Both the position numbers and the translations under genes were made by a program. Below are positions 29,407 to 37,878 of a DNA stretch of 44,671 nucleotides, in pieces (the first letter of the stretch is position 1; the number at the start of each line of letters is the position of its first letter). The notes beneath the pieces are model-generated. The model saw only the letters and a list, made by a program, of their open reading frames with translations, searched no databases and was not told the origin of the DNA. Source of the stretch: an uncultured Duodenibacillus sp. (GTDB lineage Bacteria > Pseudomonadota > Gammaproteobacteria > Burkholderiales > Burkholderiaceae_F); the NCBI GenBank assembly GCA_944388865.1, contig CALXKM010000005.1, positions 1 through 44,671 of the forward strand, read 5' to 3'.

Positions 29407-30809
29407 CGCGCGTAAATGCTGAGTCGTTTGTCGAAAGAGAAAATCGGAAAGCTTGGAGTCGGCTTTTGGATAAATGTTCCCGTGAGCAAGTACCAGACGG
29501 CATAAAAAAAGGCGTAATGAAAGGCGAAATCGTTCGTGCAGCATCGAGCTTGCTGCGCGTCCGTGAGATCCGGGCAGCCTCCTTTGCAGGCCCCCAGAAC
29601 AAGGCACTGAGGACATTGGGGACGCACCGACCAATGACTGAAAAGCTTGTTGCTGATGCTTTCGTATTGGGTCAAGTGGCCAATGGAGAAGTCCGGCGCC
29701 GCTCGATTCTGGCAGCTGAGTACGTCTCCCTTGAGGTTGACGCACAACACGCGGGGATCGGCAGCATTGCAGTGGTAGCTAATCTGACTGGAGGGCGTAT
29801 GGTGAACAAATCGCCCCAGCAGATTCAAAATTCGCCGTTCGATTCCAGGCCATAGACCGGGCTCGGTGACAACGGCGCGCAAAACGCTGTCGCGCAAGGT
29901 ATTTGCGGCTTTTTCTCCGAGCAGACAGTCTGACGGCAAGTTGCCGAACTCTGCCGCGGCTCCTCCAAAAGCGAAGCTGACATCCTGAGCAAAGCGTTCC
30001 CAGAAGAATTGTCTCTGCTCAAAAAGATCGCAGTTGAGCGGATTGATGACCGAGAAAAAGGCCATGGGGATTTCTTTTTCCCTGCTCTTTTCAAAGAGGT
30101 ACAGCCACTGTGCACGGATCTCTTCGTTGTCCAGAGGATCTTGCGGATGCCTGAGCGCAAAGCCGGTGCCGTCGTGAGAGATGCTTACCTTAACGCAGTG
30201 TTCAAGCAGAAAATCCGACATCGAGCGGTCAAGCAGTACGCCGTTAGTGAAAAGACTGATGACGGTTTTCTCACCCCAGTGCTCCCGGAGCATCGGAATC
30301 AGTACTTTGAGCAACTTCCCGTAGACCAGAGGCTCTCCGCCCCATAGATCAATGAGGCCGTCGGGGTGCGGAGCAGCACCGGCAGCGTCAAACATCTCAA
30401 AAAAACGGTTGATGTCGTCGATGTTGGGCTGGGCTTCTTGGCGGTTGCGGTCGGCAGCCTGCAGGCAATAGCGACAGCGGTAGTTGCAGGCAAAGCCAAG
30501 CTGGATCTTGAGCTTTGAGATGCGCCTGGATTTGCCCTGCAGCGGGTTGTGACGGCTAAACGGAAAAGCTGTTGGAGGGCGGTTTTCGGCAAGGGAAATA
30601 CAGAGACGCTCTTTGGCATCTTTCGTTTCGGAAGCAACCGCCAGCGTTGACTCATGCCTGTTGAGCCGCGCCGGCAGATCACGCCCAAAGAGCTCCTTGA
30701 ACTCAAGCACTCGGCCGGACTCATCAACAACGCAATGATCCATGTTGTCAAAGACAAACTGACGAGGGCGACCGGTACCGTCCTCAACGCATTCAAGGTG
30801 AAATTTCAT
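29403..30809 (-). CDS. Radical SAM/SPASM-type maturase C (third gene)
   Basis: A 468-aa enzyme, paralogue of gene A with the same layout. N-terminal ~110 residues: LECVEDGTGRPRQFVFDNMD…. Cluster loop QLGFACNYRCRYCLQAA, WGGEPLVYGKLLK, SLFTNGVLLD, ISHDGTGF. Auxiliary cluster region: GDVLSCQNRAAPD, RPQCPQCLVLGACKGGCPDL, RCCTNDFAFHYAFFYAVWYLLTG. ATG 30809 lies 6 bp after gene D's stop. Having two A/C-type and three B/D/E-type enzymes in one operon suggests successive or different modifications, not simple redundancy. Confidence 0.9.
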   Translation of the reverse strand: MKFHLECVEDGTGRPRQFVFDNMDHCVVDESGRVLEFKELFGRDLPARLNRHESTLAVASETKDAKERLCISLAENRPPTAFPFSRHNPLQGKSRRISKLKIQLGFACNYRCRYCLQAADRNRQEAQPNIDDINRFFEMFDAAGAAPHPDGLIDLWGGEPLVYGKLLKVLIPMLREHWGEKTVISLFTNGVLLDRSMSDFLLEHCVKVSISHDGTGFALRHPQDPLDNEEIRAQWLYLFEKSREKEIPMAFFSVINPLNCDLFEQRQFFWERFAQDVSFAFGGAAAEFGNLPSDCLLGEKAANTLRDSVLRAVVTEPGLWPGIERRILNLLGRFVHHTPSSQISYHCNAADPRVLCVNLKGDVLSCQNRAAPDFSIGHLTQYESISNKLFSHWSVRPQCPQCLVLGACKGGCPDLTDAQQARCCTNDFAFHYAFFYAVWYLLTGTFIQKPTPSFPIFSFDKRLSIYAR

Positions 30810-30815
30810 AGGGAA

Positions 30816-32657
30816 TTACTCGCGGTTTGCCGATGACAGAAGATGAATTTGGATCTTCTTTTTTTGGTCCATCTTTCGCAGAAGATCCGGTGCCGACAGC
30901 TGTTGGCCGTCTTCCGGAAGAGCAGCCTGCAGAGCCGCCCGCAGCGGGTGATCGTCTGCGATTCCGCTATCGAGCACCACCTGTGTGAGGGCATCGAGCT
31001 GCGCGCCGATGCTGCCTTGATGCTCGTGCCAGTCGGTGTTGGCAATAAAGTCCTTTCTTGCCTGCATCCGGGCAAAGTATTGCTTGACGTTTTCACTGCA
31101 GCGACAGAACGCAGCGATGCTGTTTTCGTTTTCTTCAAGCAGCACGTTTTCAACTCCGGCAATGTCGTTGATCCGGCCGCGAAGGAAAATAAAGACCTCT
31201 TTGTCCGTGACGACGACTCGCCCGATTGAACCGTTTTGATCGGCAAAAACGTGACGCAGCGCAGCATTTCGGTTGTCGTAGCTGTGTTCTTCGTCACGAA
31301 CGTCTGTGCGCTGCAGCGTCGGTCGATACGAAATCGCCTGATAGCTCCACGGGACAAGCGCAAGCTCTACCTGCTGCTCGACGCGCCGGTTCAGCCAGGA
31401 GACTTTGTAGGTAAGCCGCAGCTTGTCTTCGGAAACATCAAGGGCATATTCAAAATCGCCCATCTTTCCATACGGAATCGCCTTATTTGCAGTCGCCTGG
31501 GCGGAGCGTCCGGAAGGCAACTGCTTCGGACGATGAAACACAACAACGCGCTTGCCGCTTTGAATCTGACTTTCGGAAGTTCCGAGTTTGTAAGCCTCAA
31601 ACCGCTTCATCACATCCCAGACGGAAGCAAAGAAAATCTTCTGAAACTCGCACTGCTTGCGAGCCTGCTCTGAGGCGGGCTCCAGAGGACACTTGCCGCG
31701 GCAAAACGCAAACCACTGACAGTCGGGACATTTGTCCTTCTTCTGCGCTGCCAACAAAGCGTCATGAATGCTGTCGGAAGCGCTGATGATGGCGTCGAGA
31801 TCATCGCTTACCGTGCCGAGCTTTCCTATGGCGTTGTCGCAGAACCAGACGTTTGCATCGAGGTCAAGATAAAGGTTGTTGCCGTTGATGCCGCACTGAG
31901 CGGTCACGTGCTGCCCTTCAACATAGTTGTAAAAGGAGTTGATGTATCCCCAGTAAAAAGCGGATTCCCAATGCTGCTTTTTGGGTTCTCCGACGAACTT
32001 GAATTGTTCCAAGGCGGCATCTGCCATGCGCTTGCAGGTACGTTTCCAAGCTTCAAGGTCATAGTCGAGGAGATCGGCCGGCATACCCTCATCAGCCGTG
32101 AGGAACATCATCTTGAACCGCATTTTCCGGCCGAAGACCTTTTCCATCGTGTCGATGAGCTCATAAGGATCCTGGTTGTACGGCGTGAGCACAGTCTCAA
32201 TGCTGGCTCGACGGACTTTCTTGTAAAGCTCGACTATCTTTGGATTGCGAAGAACATCAATGCCGCGGGTGGCCTCGGTCCATTTTCCGTCGTAGCTCAA
32301 AAGCACGCGAATGTCGTGCTCGTTGCAGAAGGCTACGATTTCCTCAGTGAGCAGCGATCCGTTGGTGACAATCGACCATTTGAGGTTCGGCCGGTCAACC
32401 CTTGCGACAACTTCCTTGATGGCATCAAAGTAAAGCAGCGGTTCTCCGCCGAAGAAATTCACTTTGAGTTCGCCCATTATCCCTTGCTGTCGCGGCTGAC
32501 GCTCCGCAAGCATCTGCAGGAAGTCGATGAGCTGAGAAGAAGGACTTTTGGTGAGATGCACCGGAGGATTGCATTTTTGTATGCAATATCTGCATTTGAA
32601 ATTACAAGCCTTTCCAAGAATGATGTAGACCTTTTGAACGTCAACGTAGGAATTCAT
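30816..32657 (-). CDS. Radical SAM/SPASM-type maturase D with an extra C-terminal domain (second gene)
   Basis: A 613-aa enzyme. Radical SAM part at residues ~1-390: LGKACNFKCRYCIQKC, FFGGEPLLYFDAI, VTNGSLLTEE, LSYDGKWTEATRG. Auxiliary-cluster part: AQCGINGNNLYLDLDANVWFCDNAIG, CPDCQWFAFCRGKCPLEPA, KQCEFQ. From ~400 to the end there is an additional domain (VVVFHRPKQ…, VVVTDKEVFIFLRGRIN, SIAAFCRCSENVKQYF, IGAQLDALTQVVLDSGI). This domain is homologous to the stand-alone protein at 37043-37864. It may bind the substrate or bring partners together. ATG 32657 overlaps the stop of gene E as ATGA. Confidence 0.9.
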   Translation of the reverse strand: MNSYVDVQKVYIILGKACNFKCRYCIQKCNPPVHLTKSPSSQLIDFLQMLAERQPRQQGIMGELKVNFFGGEPLLYFDAIKEVVARVDRPNLKWSIVTNGSLLTEEIVAFCNEHDIRVLLSYDGKWTEATRGIDVLRNPKIVELYKKVRRASIETVLTPYNQDPYELIDTMEKVFGRKMRFKMMFLTADEGMPADLLDYDLEAWKRTCKRMADAALEQFKFVGEPKKQHWESAFYWGYINSFYNYVEGQHVTAQCGINGNNLYLDLDANVWFCDNAIGKLGTVSDDLDAIISASDSIHDALLAAQKKDKCPDCQWFAFCRGKCPLEPASEQARKQCEFQKIFFASVWDVMKRFEAYKLGTSESQIQSGKRVVVFHRPKQLPSGRSAQATANKAIPYGKMGDFEYALDVSEDKLRLTYKVSWLNRRVEQQVELALVPWSYQAISYRPTLQRTDVRDEEHSYDNRNAALRHVFADQNGSIGRVVVTDKEVFIFLRGRINDIAGVENVLLEENENSIAAFCRCSENVKQYFARMQARKDFIANTDWHEHQGSIGAQLDALTQVVLDSGIADDHPLRAALQAALPEDGQQLSAPDLLRKMDQKKKIQIHLLSSANRE

Positions 32658-33652
32658 AGTACGAGCCCCGGAATTTGCATCATCAGTTGGTAGACGGCCG
32701 ACATCTGCTTGGCCAAATAGCAGTCGACGTCGTGCGTGTTGGAGAGGTAGCAGCCGCCTCGGCACTCCTCAAAAATCGGGCATGTCCGGCATTCTTCAGT
32801 TCGAATGAAGCGCTCAAAATCGACGGTCGAATCTGCGTGGATGGGAATGACTTTTTGGAAAATATTCCCGCAGACGTTTGTGGCGTCGAAGTTGTGATGG
32901 CAGCGGTAGATGTTGCCGTGCAGGTCAATGGACAAGCGGTCGTCGCGCACGCATTTGCCGCCTGTTCCCTTGGCCACTTCCTTTCGACGGTCGGACAGAA
33001 GCTGAGAGCATTGCCAACGAGCCCAGTCGTCTCCTTTGTGGGCTAAAGCGATGACATCGAACACAAGGTGCTCGACCAGTGCATCCACGTCTTCCTTGCT
33101 GAGGTAGCACTCCGGAGAACATCCGTCGTTTGCTCTTAGAAAGTGAAGGTAGAGCCTCGGCTTGAAGCCGTAACGGTCTTCCAGTTCATAGAACCGTTTG
33201 CGCAGAGCCCAGAACTCAATTTGTCCGTGCTCGATGATGGAGCTGATCGAAAAGTGATCCAGACGAAAAATCCGATCAAACTGTTCGTCTGTGAAGTCCC
33301 AATCGTGAGCAGATACGGTAGTCCAGACTTGGTGCGTATTAGCGTATTCGACGTATTCGTCGGTAAGGCGCCTGCCGTGTGTGGTAATGAAAAAGCCTTC
33401 TTCGGGAGCTCGATCCAGTTCCGTGAGGCTATCCATGATGCGGCGGATTTTTTCCCAATACAGCATGGGTTCTCCGCCCCAGAAGATCAGTCGGGCCGGA
33501 CGCTTGTCCGTTAAGTAGTCGGCAAACTTACGGCAGAAATCGTCAAGATCGGTGTGACGGTTGGCCGGAACATCGGTGCCGGTCTGCAGGCAGTACGGAC
33601 AATTTCTGTCGCAGGCGTTGCCAAGCAGTAGGTTTATCGTTTTGAGTTTCAT
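32654..33652 (-). CDS. Radical SAM/SPASM-type maturase E (first gene of the operon)
   Basis: A 332-aa enzyme. Cluster loop LGNACDRNCPYCLQTG at ~9-24, LIFWGGEPMLYWEKIRR, ITTHGRRLTDEYVEY, VSAHDWDFTDE. Auxiliary region: GKCVRDDRLSIDLHGNIYRCHHNF, ECRTCPIFEECRGGCYLSNTHDVDCYLAK. Smallest member of the set, with no N- or C-terminal extension. ATG 33652 taken as start; an in-frame TTG at 33661 also exists and neither has a strong ribosome site. Preceded by a regulatory dyad like those of the transfer operons. Confidence 0.9.
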   Translation of the reverse strand: MKLKTINLLLGNACDRNCPYCLQTGTDVPANRHTDLDDFCRKFADYLTDKRPARLIFWGGEPMLYWEKIRRIMDSLTELDRAPEEGFFITTHGRRLTDEYVEYANTHQVWTTVSAHDWDFTDEQFDRIFRLDHFSISSIIEHGQIEFWALRKRFYELEDRYGFKPRLYLHFLRANDGCSPECYLSKEDVDALVEHLVFDVIALAHKGDDWARWQCSQLLSDRRKEVAKGTGGKCVRDDRLSIDLHGNIYRCHHNFDATNVCGNIFQKVIPIHADSTVDFERFIRTEECRTCPIFEECRGGCYLSNTHDVDCYLAKQMSAVYQLMMQIPGLVL

Positions 33653-33731
33653 GAGATTCAAAATTCACCGCAAAAGCGGCGAGAAAGTGGGCTTGAATCT
33701 CAAGATTAGATGCGGGTCGAACGCGCACTGG

Positions 33732-33765
33732 CACTTTAGAAAGCAAGTTTTGCTACGTTGGCTCG
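33732..33765. promoter_or_regulatory. Transfer-regulon box, copy 4 (near-match) upstream of the radical SAM operon
   Basis: AAGCAAGTTTTGCT at 33741-33754 has the dyad AAGCA-N5-TGCT with one end base changed. Toward the gene it continues AAAGTGCCA, matching AAACTGCCA in the 15.6-kb copy, and CCAA on the other side is also shared. It lies 89 bp before the first radical SAM gene, the same distance as the traN box from traN. Confidence 0.55.
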
Positions 33766-33785
33766 TTTTAAGGGAGCGGATTTGA

Positions 33786-33828
33786 AAATAAAAACCCGCA
33801 GAAGATTTGAAATGCTCTCCTGCGGGCC
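33786..33828 (-). terminator. Rho-independent terminator of the autotransporter gene
   Basis: Minus-strand stem CCCGCAGGAGA / TCTTCTGCGGG followed by TTTTTATTTTC, starting ~25 bp after the autotransporter stop. It separates that gene from the radical SAM operon, which must then have its own promoter within 33653-33785. Confidence 0.85.
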
Positions 33829-33852
33829 GATTACTTCGAGGTCACGTACAAG

Positions 33853-35883
33853 TTAGAACATGTACTTTGCAGCGATGTTGAATCGATAGTCGGTATCGAT
33901 ATCGCCGCCAACGGTCTTGCTCAGGTCAATGGCAAGCATCGATGAATCCGTCATGCGGTATGTGCCGCCAACGCCGAATTCACCCCAGGTACCGGCAAGT
34001 TCCTGAGAGAAATTGCGCCACTGGCTGCCGGCAGACAGTGCACGGGCTCTGCCTTCAACATCGCCCTTGAAGTCATGAGCAACGAAGGCACGGCCATAAA
34101 CCGAGGCACGATCCTGTGCAAAGTTGCCGCCGAACATCACGCCTGCGCGACCGATCAAGCTTTCGACCGAATCCAGATCGACTTCACGGTTGCTGGTAGT
34201 GGTCGAGTCGCTATCGAGATAGCTGTAAACCAAGCCGATCTGCGGCTCAATGAACAGGGTTTCACCGCTGAAGCGATGGCCGGCTTCCACACCGAAGATG
34301 TAGCCCATCTGATCAACGTCACCGGAGTCAGCAACACCGGTGGTGGTTGCAAAATCAAAGTCGGACTGAACCTGGCCGATCTTGGCCATAACATCAAGGA
34401 AGCAGCCGTTGTCGTTCATGTACGTAGCGTACAGGCCGAGGGTGTACTTCTTGTTGTCGGTCTGGCCGGCTTCAAAATCGCCGTCACCGTCGCCGTAGGC
34501 AAACGAAGCGCCAAGAACCCAAGAGGACTGGCCGACAGGCATATCAAAGCCAAGTTCGACGGTATTCATCTTGAGTTCACCCCAGGAGTCATCCTTGGAA
34601 AGCTTGCCGCCGTTGTAGCGAACCCATGCGCCGAGATCCGTCGGACGGGTACGAATAGCGCCCATGCGGTCGGTGAGCGTGGACAATTCCGTTCTCCAAG
34701 CCATGGCATTCAAAGCGGCCAATTCCTTGGTCGAATCAGCAACGGTCGAAGTTGTGAACGTCGTGGAAGCATTGCCGTTGGCGTCCACGTTATAGGTGAT
34801 TTCGCCCGTGGTTACCGTTTCTTCAATCTTGCCGCTATAAGCACCCTGCGTATCCGGAGTGTCGCCTTCAACGGAGACATTCTGGTTGAAGAATGTTGCA
34901 ACGTCGCCAGCAGAACCGATGGAGTCGGCAACATTGCCGCCGAACGTGACCGACACTGCGTCGCTCTCACCGACGCCTGCTACATCAACCACCGGAACAG
35001 TGCCGTTGCCTGCGTGGTCGGAGTAGATCGACAGATTTCCGTTAACAGCATCAGCCTGCATAGTGCGGCCGTTGCCGATGAGGCGCATTTCAGACGTACC
35101 GGTCGCGGAGATTTGAGCAAAACTGTAGGACGTCTGATCGCCGGTGAATTCCACATCGCTATCCGTAAGGGTAAGCGTGCCGATTCTTTCGCCAACCAGC
35201 TCAAGCTGTGTATTCGTGTTATCAGCATTAAGAGCAATGGTCAGATCAGTTTGCGCCCCCATTTCTACCGCACCCACAACGTGGGAGTCACCCGAAAGCG
35301 TCACTGCTGTACCATCCCGAAGCGCAACAATTGCTTTGGCACCATCTTCGGCAATGATAGTGCTGGTATTGGTAATTGACGCAGTACCCTCTGCGCCGGT
35401 ATCTGCCCATACGAGAATACCGTTGGCATTAGTGCCCTTGACGTAAATATTGCCGTTATTGATAACGGTATCAGTAGCATTGGCTCCCATCGCCGAAACT
35501 TGAACACCGTTCTGTGCATCAACGAAAATAGAGCCGTTATTGGTTGCGGTGAGGTTGTTGTGATAAGCCGCGGTCATGCCGACCATAGAGTAGTCAGACG
35601 AGCCGCCTTGAACATAAATTAGGCCATTGTTAACAACGTTATCGGTCGTTGAATGAAGCCCGTTGACGGTATAGTTCCCGGTAGCTGCCGCGATTAAATG
35701 CAATGTTTCGTTTGCACCCAAACTAGCAGACTGGTGCAGAACGCCGCCACCGTTGGGAGCTCCGTCGCCTTCATAATCCCAGTCCTGATTTGACGTCACT
35801 GAGTCCCAGGATGTCCAATCCTGAGCAGCTGCAGAACCAACGAAGGCACCAAGAATGGCCAAGGCTATCGTTGTTTTTTTCAT
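33853..35883 (-). CDS. Autotransporter (type Va) with short passenger
   Basis: A 676-aa surface protein. Signal peptide MKKTTIALAILGAFVGSAAAQ. The passenger (~22-390) is rich in Asn/Thr/Gly with repeated VxNNGxIYVxG-type strands, as expected for a beta helix. A C-terminal ~280-residue beta-barrel starts near LAALNAMAWRTELSTLTDRM and ends with the outer-membrane signature …YRFNIAAKYMF. Likely an adhesin or surface display protein; no protease triad is evident. It has its own terminator and a promoter region containing a G9 tract. Located between the two halves of the Hint/radical SAM cargo. Confidence 0.92.
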   Translation of the reverse strand: MKKTTIALAILGAFVGSAAAQDWTSWDSVTSNQDWDYEGDGAPNGGGVLHQSASLGANETLHLIAAATGNYTVNGLHSTTDNVVNNGLIYVQGGSSDYSMVGMTAAYHNNLTATNNGSIFVDAQNGVQVSAMGANATDTVINNGNIYVKGTNANGILVWADTGAEGTASITNTSTIIAEDGAKAIVALRDGTAVTLSGDSHVVGAVEMGAQTDLTIALNADNTNTQLELVGERIGTLTLTDSDVEFTGDQTSYSFAQISATGTSEMRLIGNGRTMQADAVNGNLSIYSDHAGNGTVPVVDVAGVGESDAVSVTFGGNVADSIGSAGDVATFFNQNVSVEGDTPDTQGAYSGKIEETVTTGEITYNVDANGNASTTFTTSTVADSTKELAALNAMAWRTELSTLTDRMGAIRTRPTDLGAWVRYNGGKLSKDDSWGELKMNTVELGFDMPVGQSSWVLGASFAYGDGDGDFEAGQTDNKKYTLGLYATYMNDNGCFLDVMAKIGQVQSDFDFATTTGVADSGDVDQMGYIFGVEAGHRFSGETLFIEPQIGLVYSYLDSDSTTTSNREVDLDSVESLIGRAGVMFGGNFAQDRASVYGRAFVAHDFKGDVEGRARALSAGSQWRNFSQELAGTWGEFGVGGTYRMTDSSMLAIDLSKTVGGDIDTDYRFNIAAKYMF

Positions 35884-35996
35884 CTTTGATTGTCCAATTC
35901 GAATTGATGGTTTGCGAAATTGCCTAAAGGGCTTTGCTGAGAGGAGAGATCACCGCCAAATGTTTTGGGTAGCGATACCCTCCATGGCTCACGGTA

Positions 35997-36023
35997 CCCC
36001 CCCCCTCGGAAACCTTTTGTCAA
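35997..36023 (-). promoter_or_regulatory. Putative phase-variable promoter with G9 tract
   Basis: On the coding (minus) strand TTGACA (36023-36018) is followed by 12 bases, then nine consecutive G (36005-35997), then TACCGT. The homopolymer therefore lies in what would be the -35/-10 spacer, ~115 bp upstream of the autotransporter start. Spacer length as read (21) is longer than optimal. The remainder of 35884-36141 has no gene. Confidence 0.5.
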
Positions 36024-36141
36024 TCAGGGTGTTGTTGTTTTTTCATGGGGGTTTTCCCTTGGCGATTACACTGGTCTTAATTGGCTCTTGTGTTGTGAAA
36101 CTTCACACCCCAATACATTGTCTGCAGAATCTGTGTCCGAA

Positions 36142-37059
36142 CTAAATTTGTGAAGAAACTCGAAGAGAGCATTCGGCAATGCTTGTCTGGAACATGTTGG
36201 CCACTTTCACACGCAAGGTTTCGCCATCTTCAAGACCTAATGCCATGACTCGGAAATGCCCTACGCCATTGACGACGGAAAGACGCCGATGAGGCGCGTA
36301 GCCGTCAACGGGCTCGATCCGGTAACCGTCCCAGGAGACGTCAAAAGCTCTTTGCCCCGTGCGGCCATCCACAACCTCGAAGATGAAATCTGCCCAGCCA
36401 TCAGGCCGCACAACCGGGGCTTTCGAAATCAATCTGTAGTCGAGATTGAGCCACTTAGAGTTGCCGCCGCGCATGACATCGACTGCGTTCCAAGGCTCTC
36501 CCAGATCTTTCAGGTTCGTAAAAAGCTTTGTAGTTGGAGCCGTCGTGATGGAACGGGAGCACTCCGTGAGCGGTGCATCGGAGTTTCGGACCCACAAGTC
36601 AAAGCACCAAATGCCGCCCAAATGCCGAATCAGCTCGGCCGTGTTTCGCTTGCTGAGGCTGGTGAGCGCTCCCTTGGGGTCGATCTGAAGCCCTCTGGCC
36701 GGATCGTAGTGAAACACCAGATGCACTCCCGGCTTCCACCAGTGCTTATAAGGAGATTCGCGCTTATCGAGCACGGCCTCAGCGTAAATGGCGTAGCGCT
36801 CTCCGTGCTCATCCAGAAATACCTGCCGAGCCTCGGAAATCGGCACAAATGGAGCCGCTAGTCGCTCTGTTGTCAGAAGCTCTGTGATCGGACGCTCTTG
36901 GACGTTTGCAGGAAGTTCGCCGCCCCGCAAACACGTCAGAAACCGCAGAGCGGCCCGGTTTTCGTCAATCGCAATAGCCATCGCTTCAACAGGAAGCGAA
37001 TCTGCCAAAACATGTCTGAAAGCTGTCAAGGCACTGCTCCGGTCAGTAGGAAGAATCAA
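36142..37059 (-). CDS. Unknown protein of the Hint/radical SAM cargo, ~305 aa
   Basis: Unrecognised. Soluble and without a signal peptide. The N-terminal part is helical (TAFRHVLADSLPVEAMAIAID); then ERYAIYAEAVLDKR, HWWKPGVHLVFHYDPARG, IWCFDLWVRN; then a beta-rich C-terminal third (ADFIFEVVDGRTGQRAFDVSWDGYRIE, HFRVMALGLEDGETLRVKV). The start is uncertain: TTG 37059 overlaps the preceding gene by 17 bp, while the first ATG is at 36981. It is the last gene of the traN-hint-hint-accessory series before the autotransporter promoter. Could be a processing partner or immunity-like factor; nothing in the sequence decides. Confidence 0.6.
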   Translation of the reverse strand: MILPTDRSSALTAFRHVLADSLPVEAMAIAIDENRAALRFLTCLRGGELPANVQERPITELLTTERLAAPFVPISEARQVFLDEHGERYAIYAEAVLDKRESPYKHWWKPGVHLVFHYDPARGLQIDPKGALTSLSKRNTAELIRHLGGIWCFDLWVRNSDAPLTECSRSITTAPTTKLFTNLKDLGEPWNAVDVMRGGNSKWLNLDYRLISKAPVVRPDGWADFIFEVVDGRTGQRAFDVSWDGYRIEPVDGYAPHRRLSVVNGVGHFRVMALGLEDGETLRVKVANMFQTSIAECSLRVSSQI

Positions 37060-37864
37060 CGCCGCGCACGAGCTGCTTGTACTTCAAGCGTTCCTGCAGC
37101 TTGTCGAGAGTGACGTTCTTTTGAATGGCAAATTTCCTTGATGCTTCCAGGAACTTGAGCAGGTTTTTATCTCGGACAATTCCTGCCGAAAGGATGATTT
37201 CCGTGAGCACATCGACCTGAGCTTCCAAATAACCGATCTGCTTGTAAAGATCCACTGCTCCGAGCTTCTTTCTGCGCTCATTGATGTCTTCAATGAAGCG
37301 TTTAACCTTGGATGAGTAGTGCCGGAAAGCAGCAGCGGAATCCTGCTCATCGTTGACGATGATGTTTTTGAAGCCTTGGATATTGGGAATCCGACCGCGA
37401 AGATACAAAAGTGTTTCCGTGTCGGTGACAACCATTTTGGCAATGAAGTTCTGGGCTGAATTTTCAACGTGGCTTCGTGTTGGATTGAAGGCAGTTGAAT
37501 TGACAACTTCGATCTTGCCGGTGCTCGGCTGATAAAACACATTGAACATCGACCACGGCTGTTGAGGAATGCGGAAGGTTTCCTTTACCGGGATCAGCCC
37601 CAGATACTTTGCCTCAAGCGTGACGCGAACGCCTTTTTCAACCTCCTTGACCTGGTACTTGAATTCCGACAGGCCGTCCGGGCGTTCTGGTTTCGTCTGC
37701 TGATTTGAAGACGCTTCAGGCAGGGGCGGGGCGATTACTTCGAAGCCGGCTGGAGGCGTGGGTGAGGAGATCTTAGGAGCCTTTGATGGTGCGTCTGTTT
37801 TATTTGCAAGGTTTGCACTGTTTCCACGCTTGGTGTGGGAGCGATGAAAAATGATGAGGGACAC
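37043..37864 (-). CDS. Stand-alone homologue of the maturase D C-terminal domain
   Basis: A 273-aa protein. After a Pro/Ala/Ser-rich linker (to ~75) the body matches the C-terminal extension of maturase D block by block. VSLIIFHRSHTK matches VVVFHRPKQ; FKYQVKEVEKGVRVTLEAKYL matches FEYALDVSEDKLRLTYKVSWL. VVTDTETLLYLRGRIPNIQGFKN matches VVTDKEVFIFLRGRINDIAGVEN; SAAAFRHYSSKVKRFI matches SIAAFCRCSENVKQYF. LEAQVDVLTEIILSAGIVRDKNLL matches IGAQLDALTQVVLDSGIADDHPLR. GTG 37864 was chosen since AAGGAG lies 6 bases upstream. It lies 14 bp after Hint protein 1. No enzymatic motif; probably a binding/scaffold subunit. Confidence 0.75.
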   Translation of the reverse strand: MSLIIFHRSHTKRGNSANLANKTDAPSKAPKISSPTPPAGFEVIAPPLPEASSNQQTKPERPDGLSEFKYQVKEVEKGVRVTLEAKYLGLIPVKETFRIPQQPWSMFNVFYQPSTGKIEVVNSTAFNPTRSHVENSAQNFIAKMVVTDTETLLYLRGRIPNIQGFKNIIVNDEQDSAAAFRHYSSKVKRFIEDINERRKKLGAVDLYKQIGYLEAQVDVLTEIILSAGIVRDKNLLKFLEASRKFAIQKNVTLDKLQERLKYKQLVRGVDSSY

Positions 37865-37878
37865 GGAAATCTCCTTAA

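Noticed and set aside
34075-35379. 434-codon open frame on the plus strand
   Set aside because: Exact antisense of the autotransporter gene; composition (His/Arg-rich without hydrophobic core pattern) and lack of a ribosome site mark it as a shadow.
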